From Wuchereria bancrofti (taxonomy: Eukaryota > Nematoda > Chromadorea > Rhabditida > Onchocercidae): a DNA stretch of 64,000 nucleotides. Under the pieces are notes generated by a model, which was given only the letters and a program-made list of their open reading frames with translations, was not told the DNA's origin and did no database searches. The translations under genes and the position numbers were made by a program. Below are positions 25,103-37,800 of the stretch, in pieces (position 1 is the first letter of the stretch; each line of letters begins with the position of its first letter). The stretch is from assembly GCA_005281725.1 (NCBI GenBank), contig SSBO01000001.1:190956-254955 (forward strand), given 5' to 3'.

Positions 25103-28100
25103 TCATCTGGTTCTGGGTCTCACAAACAAGGTAAGTCCTCAAATGTTGTACATTCGAGATGCAAATTCAAATGTCATTATCAATAAAAATTATCTAAAGT
25201 AATTGAAAAAGAATAACAAGTAAAATTTTAATAAAACATGTGGAAATTCCATCAAAATTAATTGTAATAAATTTGAAAATTTTTACAAATTTCAAATAAT
25301 ACATTTTGCAAAATATTATACTGAGAAGTTCTGAATATATTTCAGATGCTGTTCCATTGCGGAAAAGTATGAAGAATGTAGAAGTTCGTTGAATTGATTA
25401 ATTAATTCTCATTTAAGCTAAAATTTTTTATATGATCTATTCAAAAATAAGAGCAAAAAGAAAAACGAGAGAAAATGATTAATACTTTTTAGCATAATAA
25501 AGTAGTGGATGCATATAATCCTTATTATAGTTATTTCGATGAACGCTATGTAAGTTTATTACTTGTTTAAATTTTTAAATAAATGATAAATAATAAATAA
25601 ATAAGTGAATTAGGCATCATAGGCTCCTAATAGAATGAAATTACTTAACCATTTCCGGCCTACAAAACTGCATTCTTTTTGAATAGTTGGACGATTTTCG
25701 GTTAGTTGTTTTCCTAATTTCGTTCTTTTTTTCTAAATCACAAAAAAGAAAAAATGAAGCAGAATAGATTAGGAAATAACTGAGTTAGTTTTAATTGTGA
25801 TCGCTAGCTTTTTTGCTTAATATAAATTTCAAAAAATCAGCAATATAATTACGTTAAATTAATTTGAAAGTAAATAATTATTATTTCAGAAAGTCCGTGT
25901 GGGAAAAAGAAGTAGAAAGAAAAGAAGTAATGTTTTTTTTCTCTTAAAAAATTCTTTTTTTGGTTAACATTTGAAAAACAGGTAGGAAAAAAAAATTCGT
26001 TTACAAACTTTTCGAATAATTTTATTTAAGAAAAAAATTTTTTTACTAGATATAATCTTATTTTCATGTAATTTTCGAAACTTTACTTTTTGTTTTCACT
26101 AATGAAAGAGTTTTAATACGATATGATTATAGGACGACGCCACATATCGACACCGAAAAAAGTTAGTCTTTCAAAAATTGAATTCATATCATTTATTTTA
26201 CTACTGTATATTTTGCTTTGTAACACGTTGAATTCACGTTTAATTCTTTTTCAAACCAAATAGATTTCTTGGTGTTAATTTCGATAATAAAAGCATCAGC
26301 TAATTTACAAAAATTAAGATCAAGATAGGCTTCAGAATTTCACTAATTGTCAACTTCTATTTAAGAAGTAATTGAATAAATGATTTAAAGTGAAAATGAT
26401 CAAAAGAAATTGTGAATTTCTGAATATCATTTCATTTTAAGAAAAAGAATTTCTCTTTTTCAGGAATCAGACAAGTAAGAATTAACTTATTTATATTATG
26501 GCAAAGTGATTGATATATATATATATATATGCTTACCTGTACTTCTGTTCTTTTCTACTATTTATAATTGTTAATTAGAGTGCAATTGCGCAAACTAAAG
26601 GTGTTGGAAAATCTGTTATACTTCAATATGAAAAAAGTGAATTCGAAATGTCGAAAAATGCGCAATATTCAAATTAGAGAAATCAACAATTTTTGAAAAT
26701 TTTTATAAAAGAAGTTCAAAAGTGTTAAATTTTGTCTTTTTTTTTTAAAAAAAGAAAAAGAAAACTAATTAACTTAGCCCCCATCATATAATGGATTTTC
26801 TTCATTTAGAATTGACGAACCTGATGAAGCAATGTCAAAGGTTAAAGAAAAACCAGCAGGAAAGAAAAAGATGGAAATGGAATCAACAGGAAAAGATGGT
26901 CGAGATAAGGAGGCGCTTCCGGAAACGGATTTACATGAAACAGATAATGAGGATGAAAGGGATGATGCTGAGACTGAAGACGAAAATAAAGAAATCGGTC
27001 CAGGTGGTTAAAATTATTATGTTCATTCTCCTCCTTTTCTCCACCTGTCCCTCTTCTCTGAATTGAATTTTTACCAATTTCTGAATTGAATTTCTATTAA
27101 TTTCATTAGCAAATAATAAATTAACCACCCATTTTTCAAGTTTATTCTAAAAGTCAAGGCAAAATTTAAAATAATTTTAGTCTGATTTGGCTGATTTTTT
27201 ATGGCAATAAGATGAAAGATGAACAACAACATAGAGTTATGCTTGAAATTTAGGCTAGAAACGTAACCATTGAATATAAATCTAAAAATTGATATTTCTT
27301 GGAAAAGCAAACCATAGAAAAGTTTGTAAGTTTGGTGACTCATTTTAGATGATAGTATCTCATTTTATGAAGTAGTACTTTATTTATGAAAATGAGATAT
27401 TTCATCAATTCATAAACCACAACATCATACTGCACTCCATAAATTTAAATTAGCTCTGAGAAATACCCTTAAAAAAGTTAAATTTTATTATACAATTAAA
27501 ATGTACACAAGAATATTTTCTTATTGAGAGGGTAATTTTGAAAGAAGGGAATATTCAAAATATGCAGTATTAGAATAATTCAAGTTCAAAAAACATTTTC
27601 TGGGAAATATCTGAAAATTATCCTTAGAAAAAATTTTAGTTAGATATAAACTGCTTCCTACAAATCTGAAATTAATGCTAGAATTGTCAATTTAAGAAAA
27701 AAAAAAAGATAAGAAATGAAGGGATTTATTCTTACCGTTCAAATGAATCTTATTAAGTTAAAAGTATTTTAAAATGTGTCAAATAGGTAGTGGCTTGAAT
27801 CTTTTGTTGTTTGGAAATATAACGAAAGAGATTTCTTCATTTCTCAACTGCAAAACTCAATGAATGTAATGAGGGTTTCTTACACTCCAATAACGCTAGG
27901 AGAAGTTTGACTTTTCTCACAATCGAGTATCGTAAATATTTTGCTTACAATTACAAATTATTTGTCACATTAATTAGACTTATTGATTATTATTTGATTT
28001 AGATGTAGCAAGAATTGCGAGGGAAAAATTTTTGGAATAAGGGAACATTACTATTTTTCAAATTAAATGGTTTTTTGCAGAAAGTGCGGAAGGCGCAAAG

Positions 28101-31100
28101 GGTAACATAGCAGAAGCACAAATAAAAGACACTGCTAATGAATCAGGTATCAAAGCAACTGTTTGCAGTTCAAAAGAGGTTGGTATTCTGTCGGGATCAG
28201 AAGGAATGGCTGCAAGAAAGGCTGATGAGGATAGTTCAGGGAAAGGGAATACGGATTACATGGCTAAACAAGGAACTTGGGGAGTTGGAAGTGCAAGTGG
28301 TCGAGGATTAGAAACAGGAGAACAGAAAAGTGGTTATTTTATGCCCAGTCAAGGTTATGGAGCTGGAGGTGAGTTTGGCGGTGTTGTTTCAGCAGGAGGA
28401 GGGGGACAAAAAAGTGGCTATTTCATACCCGATCAGGGATTTGGTGCTGGAGGTGGAACTGGTGGTGTAGTTTCAGCAGGGGGAGGAGGACAAAAAAGTG
28501 GCTATTTCATACCCGATCAAGGATTTGGTGCTGGAGGTGGAACTGGTGGTGTAGTTTCAGCAGGGGGAGGAGGACAAAAAAGTGGCTATTTCATACCCGA
28601 ACAAGGTGCTGGTGCTGGAGGCACAGCCGGAGTTGGAGTTGGAACCGGTGCCGTGACTGAGGCGGGAGTGGGGGGACAGAAAAGTGCTTATTTTATGCCG
28701 GGACAAGGTATTGGAGCTGGAAGTAAAACTGGAGCTGGACTTGGCACTGCAGGTACAGGTGCAGCTGCAGCAATAGGAGGAGGTGGACAGAAAAATGCCT
28801 ACTTCATGCCAGGACAAGTCACTGGCGCTGGAAGTACAGCTGGAGTTCGAACTGCAGGTGCAGGTGCAGCTGCGGCAATAGGAGGTGGACAGAAAAGTGC
28901 CTATTTCATGCCGGGACAAGTCACTGGCGCTGGAAGTACAGCTGGAGCTGGAGTTCGCACTGCAGGTGCAGGTGCAGCTGCAGCAATAGGAGGTGGACAG
29001 AAAAGCGCCTATTTCATGCCGGGACAAGTCACTGGCGCTGGAAGTACAGCTGGAGCTGGAGTTCGCACTGCAGGTGCAGCTGCAGCAATAGGAGGTGGAC
29101 AGAAAAGTGCCTATTTCATGCCGGGACAAGTTACTGGCGTTGGAAGTACAACTGGAGCTGGAGTTCGCACTGCAGGTGCAGGTGCAGCTGCAGCAATAGG
29201 AGGTGGACAGAAAAGTGCCTATTTCATGCCGGGACAAGTCACTGGCGCTGGAAGTACAGCTGGAGCTGGAGTTCGCACTGCAGGTGCAGCTGCAGCAATA
29301 GGAGGTGGACAGAAAAGTGCCTATTTCATGCCAGGACAAGTTACCGGCGTTGGAAGTACAGCTGGAGCTAGAGTTGGCACTGCAGGTGCAGGTGCCGCTG
29401 CGGCAATAGGAGGAGCTGGACAGAAAAGTGCCTATTTCATGCCGGGACAAGTTACTGGCGTTGGAAGTACAACTGGAGCTGGAGTTGGCACTGCAGGTGC
29501 AAGTGCAGCTGCGGCAATAGGAGGAGGTGGACAGAAAAGTGCCTATTTCATGCCAGGACAAGTTACCGGCGTTGGAAGTACAACTGGAGCTGGAGTTGGC
29601 ACTGCAGGTGCAGGTGCAGCAGTAGGAGGTGGACAGAAAAGTGCCTATTTCATGCCGGGACAAGTTACTGGCGTTGGAAGTACTAGCTGGAGTTGGCACT
29701 GCAGGTGCAGGCGCAGCTACGGCAATAGGAGGAGGTGGACAGAAAAGTGCCTATTTCATGCCAGGACAAGTTACTGGCGTTGGAAGTACAACTGGAGCTG
29801 GAGTTGGCACTGCAGGTGCAAGTGCCGCTGCGGCAATAGGAGGAGGTGGACAGAAAAGTGCCTATTTCATGCCAGGACAAGTTACCGGCGTTGGAAGTAC
29901 AGCTGGAGCTAGAGTTGGCACTGCAGGTGCAGGTGCCGCTGCGGCAATAGGAGGAGGTGGACAGAAAAGTGCCTATTTCATGCCGGGACAAGTTACTGGC
30001 GTTGGAAGTACAACTGGAGCTGGAGTTGGCACTGCAGGTGCAAGTGCCGCTGCGGCAATAGGAGGAGGTGGACAGAAAAGTGCCTATTTCATGCCAGGAC
30101 AAGTTACCGGCGTTGGAAGTACAGCTGGAGCTGGAGTTGGCACTGCAGGTGCAGTGCAGCTGCAGCAATGAGGAGGTGGACAGAAAAGTGCCTATTTCAT
30201 GCCAGGACAAGTTACCGGCGTTGGAAGTACAGCTGGAGCTAGAGTTGGCACTGCAGGTGCAGGTGCCGCTGCGGCAATAGGAGGAGGTGGACAGAAAAGT
30301 GCCTATTTCATGCCGGGACAAGTTACTGGCGTTGGAAGTACAACTGGAGCTGGAGTTGGCACTGCAGGTGCAAGTGCAGCTGCGGCAATAGGAGGAGGTG
30401 GACAGAAAAGTGCCTATTTCATGCCAGGACAAGTTACCGGCGTTGGAAGTACAGCTGGAGCTAGAGTTGGCACTGCAGGTGCAGGTGCCGCTGCGGCAAT
30501 AGGAGGAGGTGGACAGAAAAGTGCCTATTTCATGCCGGGACAAGTTACTGGCGTTGGAAGTACAACTGGAGCTGGAGTTGGCACTGCAGGTGCAAGTGCC
30601 GCTGCGGCAATAGGAGGAGGTGGACAGAAAAGTGCCTATTTCATGCCAGGACAAGTTACCGGCGTTGGAAGTACAACTGGAGCTGGAGTTGGCACTGCAG
30701 GTGCAGGTGCCGCTGCAGCAGTAGGAGGTGGACAGAAAAGTGCCTATTTCATGCCAGGACAAGTTACCGGCGTTGGAAGTACAGCTGGAGCTAGAGTTGG
30801 CACTGCAGGTGCAGGTGCCGCTGCGGCAATAGGAGGAGGTGGACAGAAAAGTGCCTATTTCATGCCGGGACAAGTTACTGGCGTTGGAAGTACAACTGGA
30901 GCTGGAGTTGGCACTGCAGGTGCAAGTGCAGCTGCGGCAGTAGGAGGTGGACAGAAAAGTGCCTATTTCATGCCAGGACAAGTTACCGGCGTTGGAAGTA
31001 CAGCTGGAGCTAGAGTTGGCACTGCAGGTGCAGGTGCCGCTGCGGCAATAGGAGGAGGTGGACAGAAAAGTGCCTATTTCATGCCAGGACAAGTTACTGG

Positions 31101-31266
31101 CGTTGGAAGTACAACTGGAGCTGGAGTTGGCACTGCAGGTGCAGGTGCCGCTGCGGCAATAGGAGGAGGTGGACAGAAAAGTGCCTACTTGATGCCGGGA
31201 CAAGGTACTGGGACTGGAGGTACAGCTGGAGTTGGCAATATGTCCGGATTAAAGACTTTGAAATGA
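25103..31266 (+). CDS. gene A: Gly/Ala-rich repetitive protein, 5' exon not found, reading frame broken twice
   Basis: Nine exons join in phase: 25103-25130, 25346-25383, 25493-25549, 25890-25926, 26133-26161, 26464-26474 (11 nt), 26579-26614, 26810-27003 and 28081-31266. The small exons read SSGSGSHKQ, DAVPLRKSMKNVE, HNKVVDAYNPYYSYFDERY, then a basic stretch with KRSRKKR. They are followed by a charged Lys/Glu/Asp exon (IDEPDEAMSKVKEKPAGKKK, later acidic). The last exon codes about 28 repeats of 33-37 residues with core QKSAYFMPGQ and Gly/Ala/Ser/Thr linkers. It ends MSGLKTLK and TGA. The first four repeats use QKSGYF. No known family is certain; a structural or secreted filarial protein (sheath or cuticle-like) is possible. 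The frame breaks at about 29683 (net loss of 5 bases in a repeat unit) and there is a TGA at 30169-30171. After each, the repeat frame continues. This may be assembly error, an allele or early decay. The start codon is missing. Confidence 0.7.
28320..31220 (+). repeat. coding tandem repeat of gene A, about 28 units of 99-111 bp
   Basis: Units are delimited by the bases coding QKSAYFMPGQ. The first six (to about 28830) are diverged: SGYFMPSQ, SGYFIPDQ twice, SGYFIPEQ, SAYFMPGQ and NAYFMPGQ. From about 28885 on, units are very similar. Two types alternate in the distal half, one with STAGARVGTAGAG and one with STTGAGVGTAGAS. This implies a higher-order dimer of about 222 bp. The reverse strand also lacks stops across the array (380- and 506-codon frames). 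That follows from the repeat composition and is not a gene. Confidence 0.95.
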
Positions 31267-34200
31267 AGACGAATTAAAACATTTGGAAATGATACTTTTC
31301 GTACATGCCCTGTATTCATATCATTCATTTATCTATTTAAGTAAAGTATAAACATTTTTTACTGCTTATAGAATATCGTATTTCATAAATAAGCATTGAT
31401 TTTCTAATCAGAAATAAGCATTAATTTTCACCGTGTTCGCAATATAATTTTGAATGAAAATTGTCAATTTAAACGAAGTTAATTTTATAAGTAGCTTCAT
31501 TTGAATACACAAAAGTTTTTTACAGTAGGAAGCGATTGATGCATCAGTGAATAATCTTGCAAATAACGAGCAGAGAAAGAGAGATTAGTAACTAGATAAA
31601 TGGTTTGGGTAGGCCTTAAGATCAACTGTGATATGATGAATTGTATAAGGTATTAGGTCTAGCAAAAGCTTTAGTAATGGATTAGAACATTTATCTCTAA
31701 ATAAATTCAAAGTGCACAATATTGACTGAGTCCCTTTTCTTAATCTTTATGAATGATCTCTAGAAAACAACAAGAACATTTCTTTTAATGGAAAACACTG
31801 AAATAAACAAGGATGTACTTCTATTTCAATCTTTTACTTGTTGAGGTCATAATTTTTGCAAGCGTAAATTGCAATTGAATGAAAGTACAGTGTTTGTGGG
31901 CCAAAAAATCCAAATAGCAATTAAATGTAAAGATTCCACTACTGTATATACTCTGTATTTTGGCCACAATTCATTTGGACAGCAAAAAAGCCAAGCTCTA
32001 ATCATTAGTGAGAGCAGAGGAATGTATTTTAGGTATTTATCTCTTTGAAGTACATCAAAGTAATTATTTTACGTTTTCAAAGATTCTATGTTTTTTTTTT
32101 TAGGGACTATTATTCTTATCAATTTAGCTAACATTCCAAAAACACCAAAAAGACTAGAAAAAAAAAAATCAAAGCACTGAGTAAATCTTCAATCGCTTTT
32201 GATATTTCAGTAAATTAGTCATTTTAAGGGCCATTTCTGCATGGAAATAATTATTCTTGAGATAGAATGGCGGTGTCTTAAAAACGGCACACTTAAATTA
32301 CATTCAAATCCTAATATCCCTTGCCAGCTGTTTGATCAATCAATCACCAAACAATTTCGCATCTATGATTAATCTAAGTCAAGATCTTTAATCCATTAAG
32401 TTTATTTTCTCTTCCTCACTACAAAAGACCAGCTGTTAATCTTTGTTTTTCATAAATCAAATCTCTCCCCTAGATCCCAACTGTCATTCAGTTCGGCATA
32501 TAAGCTAATAGACATCTCTCCAAAAAAAGTTTTTTGGGCATTCATTCTTGGAATTCATCCTTTCGGTCATTCTTTGGTCATTCCTTCCTTTCTACGTTTT
32601 GAGTTAGCCTTCGACAGTACCTTTGCAAAAACAAATTTAGTATTTCTTTCTTACTGCTCTGCTTCCTTGCGAAACAAAGTAGTTTTCCTTTCTTGATAGT
32701 TCAGATCGTCTTTGCCTTCGATACTAGTAGATTCTCGAATCTGTACTGGTTCCGTTTTGTGTACGTGTATTGTGGGAGTCTTCGTGAAATACTTTATTAT
32801 TCAAACCTCAAACTTGGGTAATTAAACCACAGATTAACATTAAAAACTATACAACATTACAATAACGAATTGATACATAACACACAAATATAACTTAATT
32901 ATAAAACATTTAAAGATATAAGCAAGCTAGACACCACCCAACCGAACCATACCAAGACAAGAAGATATAATGAATGACTTTGTAAGGAAGAAAATTGGGA
33001 GGGATTTTATGGATGCTAAGGTTACAAAGTAGATTAAAATCACTTAAAACAATAGTCTTTGTTTACTACGTTATAGCTTCGCCATTGTGGCGACAACCTT
33101 ACTGCTTATAATCACATCATATCTTTCATTGCGCATTGCTTTGTGGTTCAATTACCCAAGTTTGAAATCAAATAAAATATCTGGCAATCGATACACTCCA
33201 CAACAGGCGGAAAAGAATACTGAAGCGCTCCAGTAGAGCATTTAAGAAGTTCCGATTTCTATAGCTTAAAATCACTGACAATTCAGAAGCTAAAATCACT
33301 ACTAGCTATAATGCTAATGTGTTGAAAAAATCGAAATAAAAATATCAATATCAAAATAAAATACTTTTGTATCAAATTTACTACAGTCATGTGTAAAAGA
33401 TATGTCATTTGAATTACTACACAAAATTTCAAACTAATAAAATATCTTGAACGAAAGATCATTTATCCAACACTTTTTAAATCGCAATTAAACTTATGTG
33501 TGCTGTGTAGAACGTTACAATCTGTTAAGAATATATGTAATTCGCTGAGTAGTGCTAGTTAATTTACTTTGTTCATCGAGTGATAGCCTCAAAAATGATT
33601 AATAACACAATGCGCTTTGTTACAAAATGCGCTTTGTTAAAAAAAAAAAGAAAGAAATCGCACGCAAAAAAACAAATGCAATCAATCAATGCCAAAAGTC
33701 GTAACATGTTATTACAGTGACATGTTCGGTCAGCAAAACAAAGGTCACATGAGATTGGTCTCAAAAAAAGAGATCAATAATGGAAGAGAAGAAAATTTCA
33801 ATAGAGTGAGGATATACATGACTCGAACTCGAATTGACTTAAGCATTAACAGTGGTAAAGTAAAAGTATCACAATTTAACAAACATTTAGTGGACTATTG
33901 GTATAATCTAATATTTTATTTTATTTCTTTGTTATTATTGCAAAGTGTAACAGCAGGAATACATATGCTAAGAAACTTTTCGATTAAGATTATATGGACT
34001 AAAAATCTTATTTAGGGGAAATTCTATGATTGAACATGAAATATTGAGACAAAAAGATTCTATGGGAAATAAAATCAACTAGAATTCAGACCAAAAGATG
34101 GTGTTGATATGACTGTATGTGAATAAATATTAATTTCTCTAGATTTATGCTAATTTTTTATTTCTTCCATGAATAATTGATAAATTTTAATATGGAATTT

Positions 34201-34843
34201 TACCGAATAATATAAATAAATGCGGATATGCATCAATATTCACTTTTTTTCCACGATCTTTTACTGACCGGTTGGAAAAGTTCGAATTGTTTCGTTTATT
34301 TAAAATTAGCAGCTAATTTCAGTTCATATTGTAAAGCAAATCAAGCGTTTTTTCTTCTCTCTCTCTTTTTATGGCTTACTTTTTCAATGTTGATATAAAA
34401 TTTGAAGTATACAGAAGACTTAATGCAATAATTTCAATTGAAATAAATATAAACATAATTTATAAGAAACTTATGGACTTAGACTGTACTAATAATGTTG
34501 AAGCGAGTAACTTTTGAAATTATTTACTTCTCAAATAATATTGATCTCTACACCTTATTATCATATATAGAAAAAGATAGAGATTAAATATAGTCTAAAT
34601 TAGATAGAATGCTATTCATTCTGGAAGTTTCAAGTAATTTGAGAGTTTTCATGTATTTAGAATATTTGAATTGATGATGGTCTAATGATCTAGCTGAATT
34701 TTTCGTAGATAAGTTTGATGTTTAAGGTAAAGAATAGCAGATAGGTTAAAAGGAATGGCTTAGTAATCATGATAATTAGGATTAATTAGATGAACTTGAT
34801 AATTATCTAATCATGTTTCCAATACTGTATTTTATTATTTCAG
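31267..34843. other. region between genes A and B
   Basis: This is the 3' flank of gene A and the upstream region of gene B. It contains the foldback-like pair at about 32760-33210 and a short direct repeat of ATGCGCTTTGTTA at 33611-33641. An open frame at 33689-34015 includes the hydrophobic run LIFYFISLLLLQSVTAG, which could be a signal peptide exon of gene B. It has a long charged N-terminal part and no convincing donor, so it stays unassigned. Confidence 0.4.
32760..33210. repeat. inverted-repeat (foldback/MITE-like) element, degenerate
   Basis: The left arm around 32768-32832 contains TCAAACTTGGGTAATTAAACC followed by ACA. The right arm around 33142-33207 contains its near-perfect reverse complement (GTGGTTCAATTACCCAAGTT and on). 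Similarity continues outward in weaker form. The arms are about 310 bases apart. The spacer has no coding content. This suggests a miniature inverted-repeat transposable element or its remnant. No target-site duplication was established. Confidence 0.5.
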
Positions 34844-37800
34844 TTTTTTTTACCCCAAATGTCAACTTCCAAATCAAGTGGTAATTTTTTACAATTGTAA
34901 TTTATAAAATTTCTTTAAAATTTCAAAGATTTCATTATTCAATAATAACAATTTCAGTTTATGAGTAATTTTAACATTATAAAATTATTTGAAATAAAGA
35001 GTTATAATTTAAGAGAAAAGAAAAAGGAGAGAGAGAGATAGAATATGCTTCGCTATAATGATAATGAGTTAAATTTTTTAGAAGGAAAAAAGATTTGAAT
35101 GAAAGTTTTTTTTTTTTTTTTTCATATCTTTCTTAGAATTTTGTTACGAAAAATAAATATTTCAGATGTTGTCGCAAGTAAACCAAAAAGGAAAAGACGA
35201 TATAGATATATAAATACTGAGGTATATCAATCTTTGTCATTTTTTTTTGAACTTTTGCTTCACATGTATTTATGCATTGGGTTTTTATTGCACATTTATA
35301 AGTAAAGTATATTTAATTATAAAATTAAATTAAGCATAACAAAGTTGTGGATATTTACAATCCATACTACAATTATTTCAACGAACGCTATGTATGTCAA
35401 TCTTTTCTTTTTTTCTTTTAAAAAATGAAAAATGTGAGAAAAAATGAGTAAAGAAATGAGCAGTAAAATACGAATAAGACTGAGCCTAAAAATATAGGAA
35501 ATGGAATTAAAACTAGAATTAAAATTTGAAAATTTTCACTTCTAATTCTCAAATAATTTAGAACTATTTTATCGTGTATGCATAAAAATTCTATTGAGAC
35601 AAAAATTTTTGTCTATTTCTTTTCTAGAAAATTCATCTGGAACGAAGGAATAAAAAAAGAAAAGGTGGCAAAATTTTTATTTATTTGTTTTTTAGTATTT
35701 AATTTCAGTCCTTTTCACAAATGTTTATTAATGTCGGACTTCTTTTTTTTTACCGTCTTTTCTTTGCAGTTCATTGTATTAGAATGAATAGATAATTATC
35801 AGTATTATTTGACCAACAACACTTTCGTTTCAAAAAAAGAAAAAAAAATAAAAATTCTAAAATAGGTTTTTATTAATCTGTAGTGTAGCTTCACTTATTT
35901 CAAAAAAAAAGTTCTAAAATAAGCATCAAAACGCTTATTAAAAAATTTCATACAACTTGATTCCTTATTATGAACAAGTTTTTGATCTCAAAAAAAAAAA
36001 TTCATCAAATTCATTTTAGAAGCAGTACCACTATTAGAGGAAGAACCGAACAAGATATCTAGCGGAAGCACATCTGGTAGTGCAGACAAGGTAAATGGCT
36101 TTTTTTTTGGAATTACTTTTCATTTCCAACATTGTAAAATATTTCTTCACATCAATAGATGGTAATAATTTGCTTATTGGCCATGCAAAAATGATTGTAT
36201 TTCAGGTACTGGCTAAAAAGTAAGCATCGATTATTTTTGATTAGTAAATAATAAAGTAAATAATGAACAAAGAATATGGAAATGGATGTATTTTAAATGA
36301 TTTCTTTTTTTATTAAAAGAAAATTTAATTTATTGAAAAAAATCTTTTCTACACGAAATTTTTAAAATGTTTCTCATTTGAAATGATTTTAAAATAGATT
36401 TACTTATTATTTCTAACTTATTTGTAAACTTTTAATGATTTGACGTAAATTAAAAAATGGAATTTTTATTAGAATATAAATAAGCCAAAGATGTATAGAT
36501 AATATTTTTGAAGGAAATCTTCAAAGAAAAAAGAAAATGATGCCGAAAAGAAAAAAAAGAAAGAAGTTAAGAGAAAGGTGGATAAAAAAAGCAAGCAAAA
36601 GGTTAAGAAGAAAAGTAAAGTTGAACCAAAGTTAAAGTCTAAATTCGGTAATTTATTACTTTTTTTGATGATTATTTAATTATCAAAAATAATGAAAGGA
36701 TTATATATTATTGCATTAACACACCAGCACAATTATAATTATGGGAAATTTTATTGCAGTTGGTAAAATTTAGTTAGAAATAAAATTTATGGTAAAGGAT
36801 TTTTTCAAGTTTGATAACCCATTTAGAGAAATTTGATGGGCATAAAACGTCCGTCACATCTACCAAAATGACATCAAAGAGAACGAAGAAGAAGAAGAGA
36901 AGAAAGATGAAGGAAGATTATCAAGGTATAAAGGATTTCCATTAACCATGACTAAGATATTTGTTTATTTGTTTATCATAAAATTTGATGATTATTTAGA
37001 GAAATCGGATGAACAAGCAATCACAGCTATTGGAATGACAAAATCTATGAAAGAGATGAAAGAAAAAAAGATAAAGGATTACAATAAAGATTATGAAAGT
37101 ACATATTTACTTATTTGTTTATTTATGTTTATTGCTTGTTGATTGCTTAATAAAAATTTTATGATCATTTAGAATCTGAGAAACTACCAGTCACTTCTGA
37201 AGAATCATCGAATGCTACAATTAAAACTGTACCATCTGAAAAGGAGAAAAAAGATAGAAGGAAGATGGAAGATTATAATAAATGCTATGAAAGTAAGTGT
37301 TTATTGTTTATTTGTTCTATATTTATATGTTCACTGATTATTTAACAAGAATTTTATGAACATTTAGGATATGAAAAGCTATCAGTCACCTCTGAAGAAT
37401 CATCAGCCGACACAGCCAGACTGTTATCAACTAAAATACGGCAAAAAGATATGGAGGATTACAATAGAGATTATGAAAGTAAATTTTTATTGTTTATTTA
37501 GCTATGAAAGTAAATGTTTATTGTTTATTTATTCATCTATATTTACATGTTCATTGATTATTTAACAAGAATTTTATCTGAAAAACTAACAGCATTTAGA
37601 ATCTGATTTAGTATCTGACCACTCAGAATCTGGAAAAGTATCAGTTACCTCTGAAGAATCATCGGCCGACACAATGTTATCACCTAAAACACAGCAAAAA
37701 GGTATGGAGGATTATGATGAAGACTATGAAAGTAAATGTTTGTTGTTTATTTGTTCTATATTTATATGTTTATTGATTATTTAACAAGAATTTTATTCGA

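Noticed and set aside
28557..29699. 380-codon open frame on the minus strand, Cys/Ser-rich
   Set aside because: It is the reverse strand of the Gly/Ala repeat array. A short repeated unit free of stops in one antisense frame yields a long open frame automatically; it has no start context, splice logic or independent constraint.
30068..30280. 70-codon plus-strand frame within gene A repeats
   Set aside because: It is the repeat read in a second frame, not a separate gene.
29683..31203. 506-codon open frame on the minus strand
   Set aside because: Same cause: antisense shadow of the gene A repeats.
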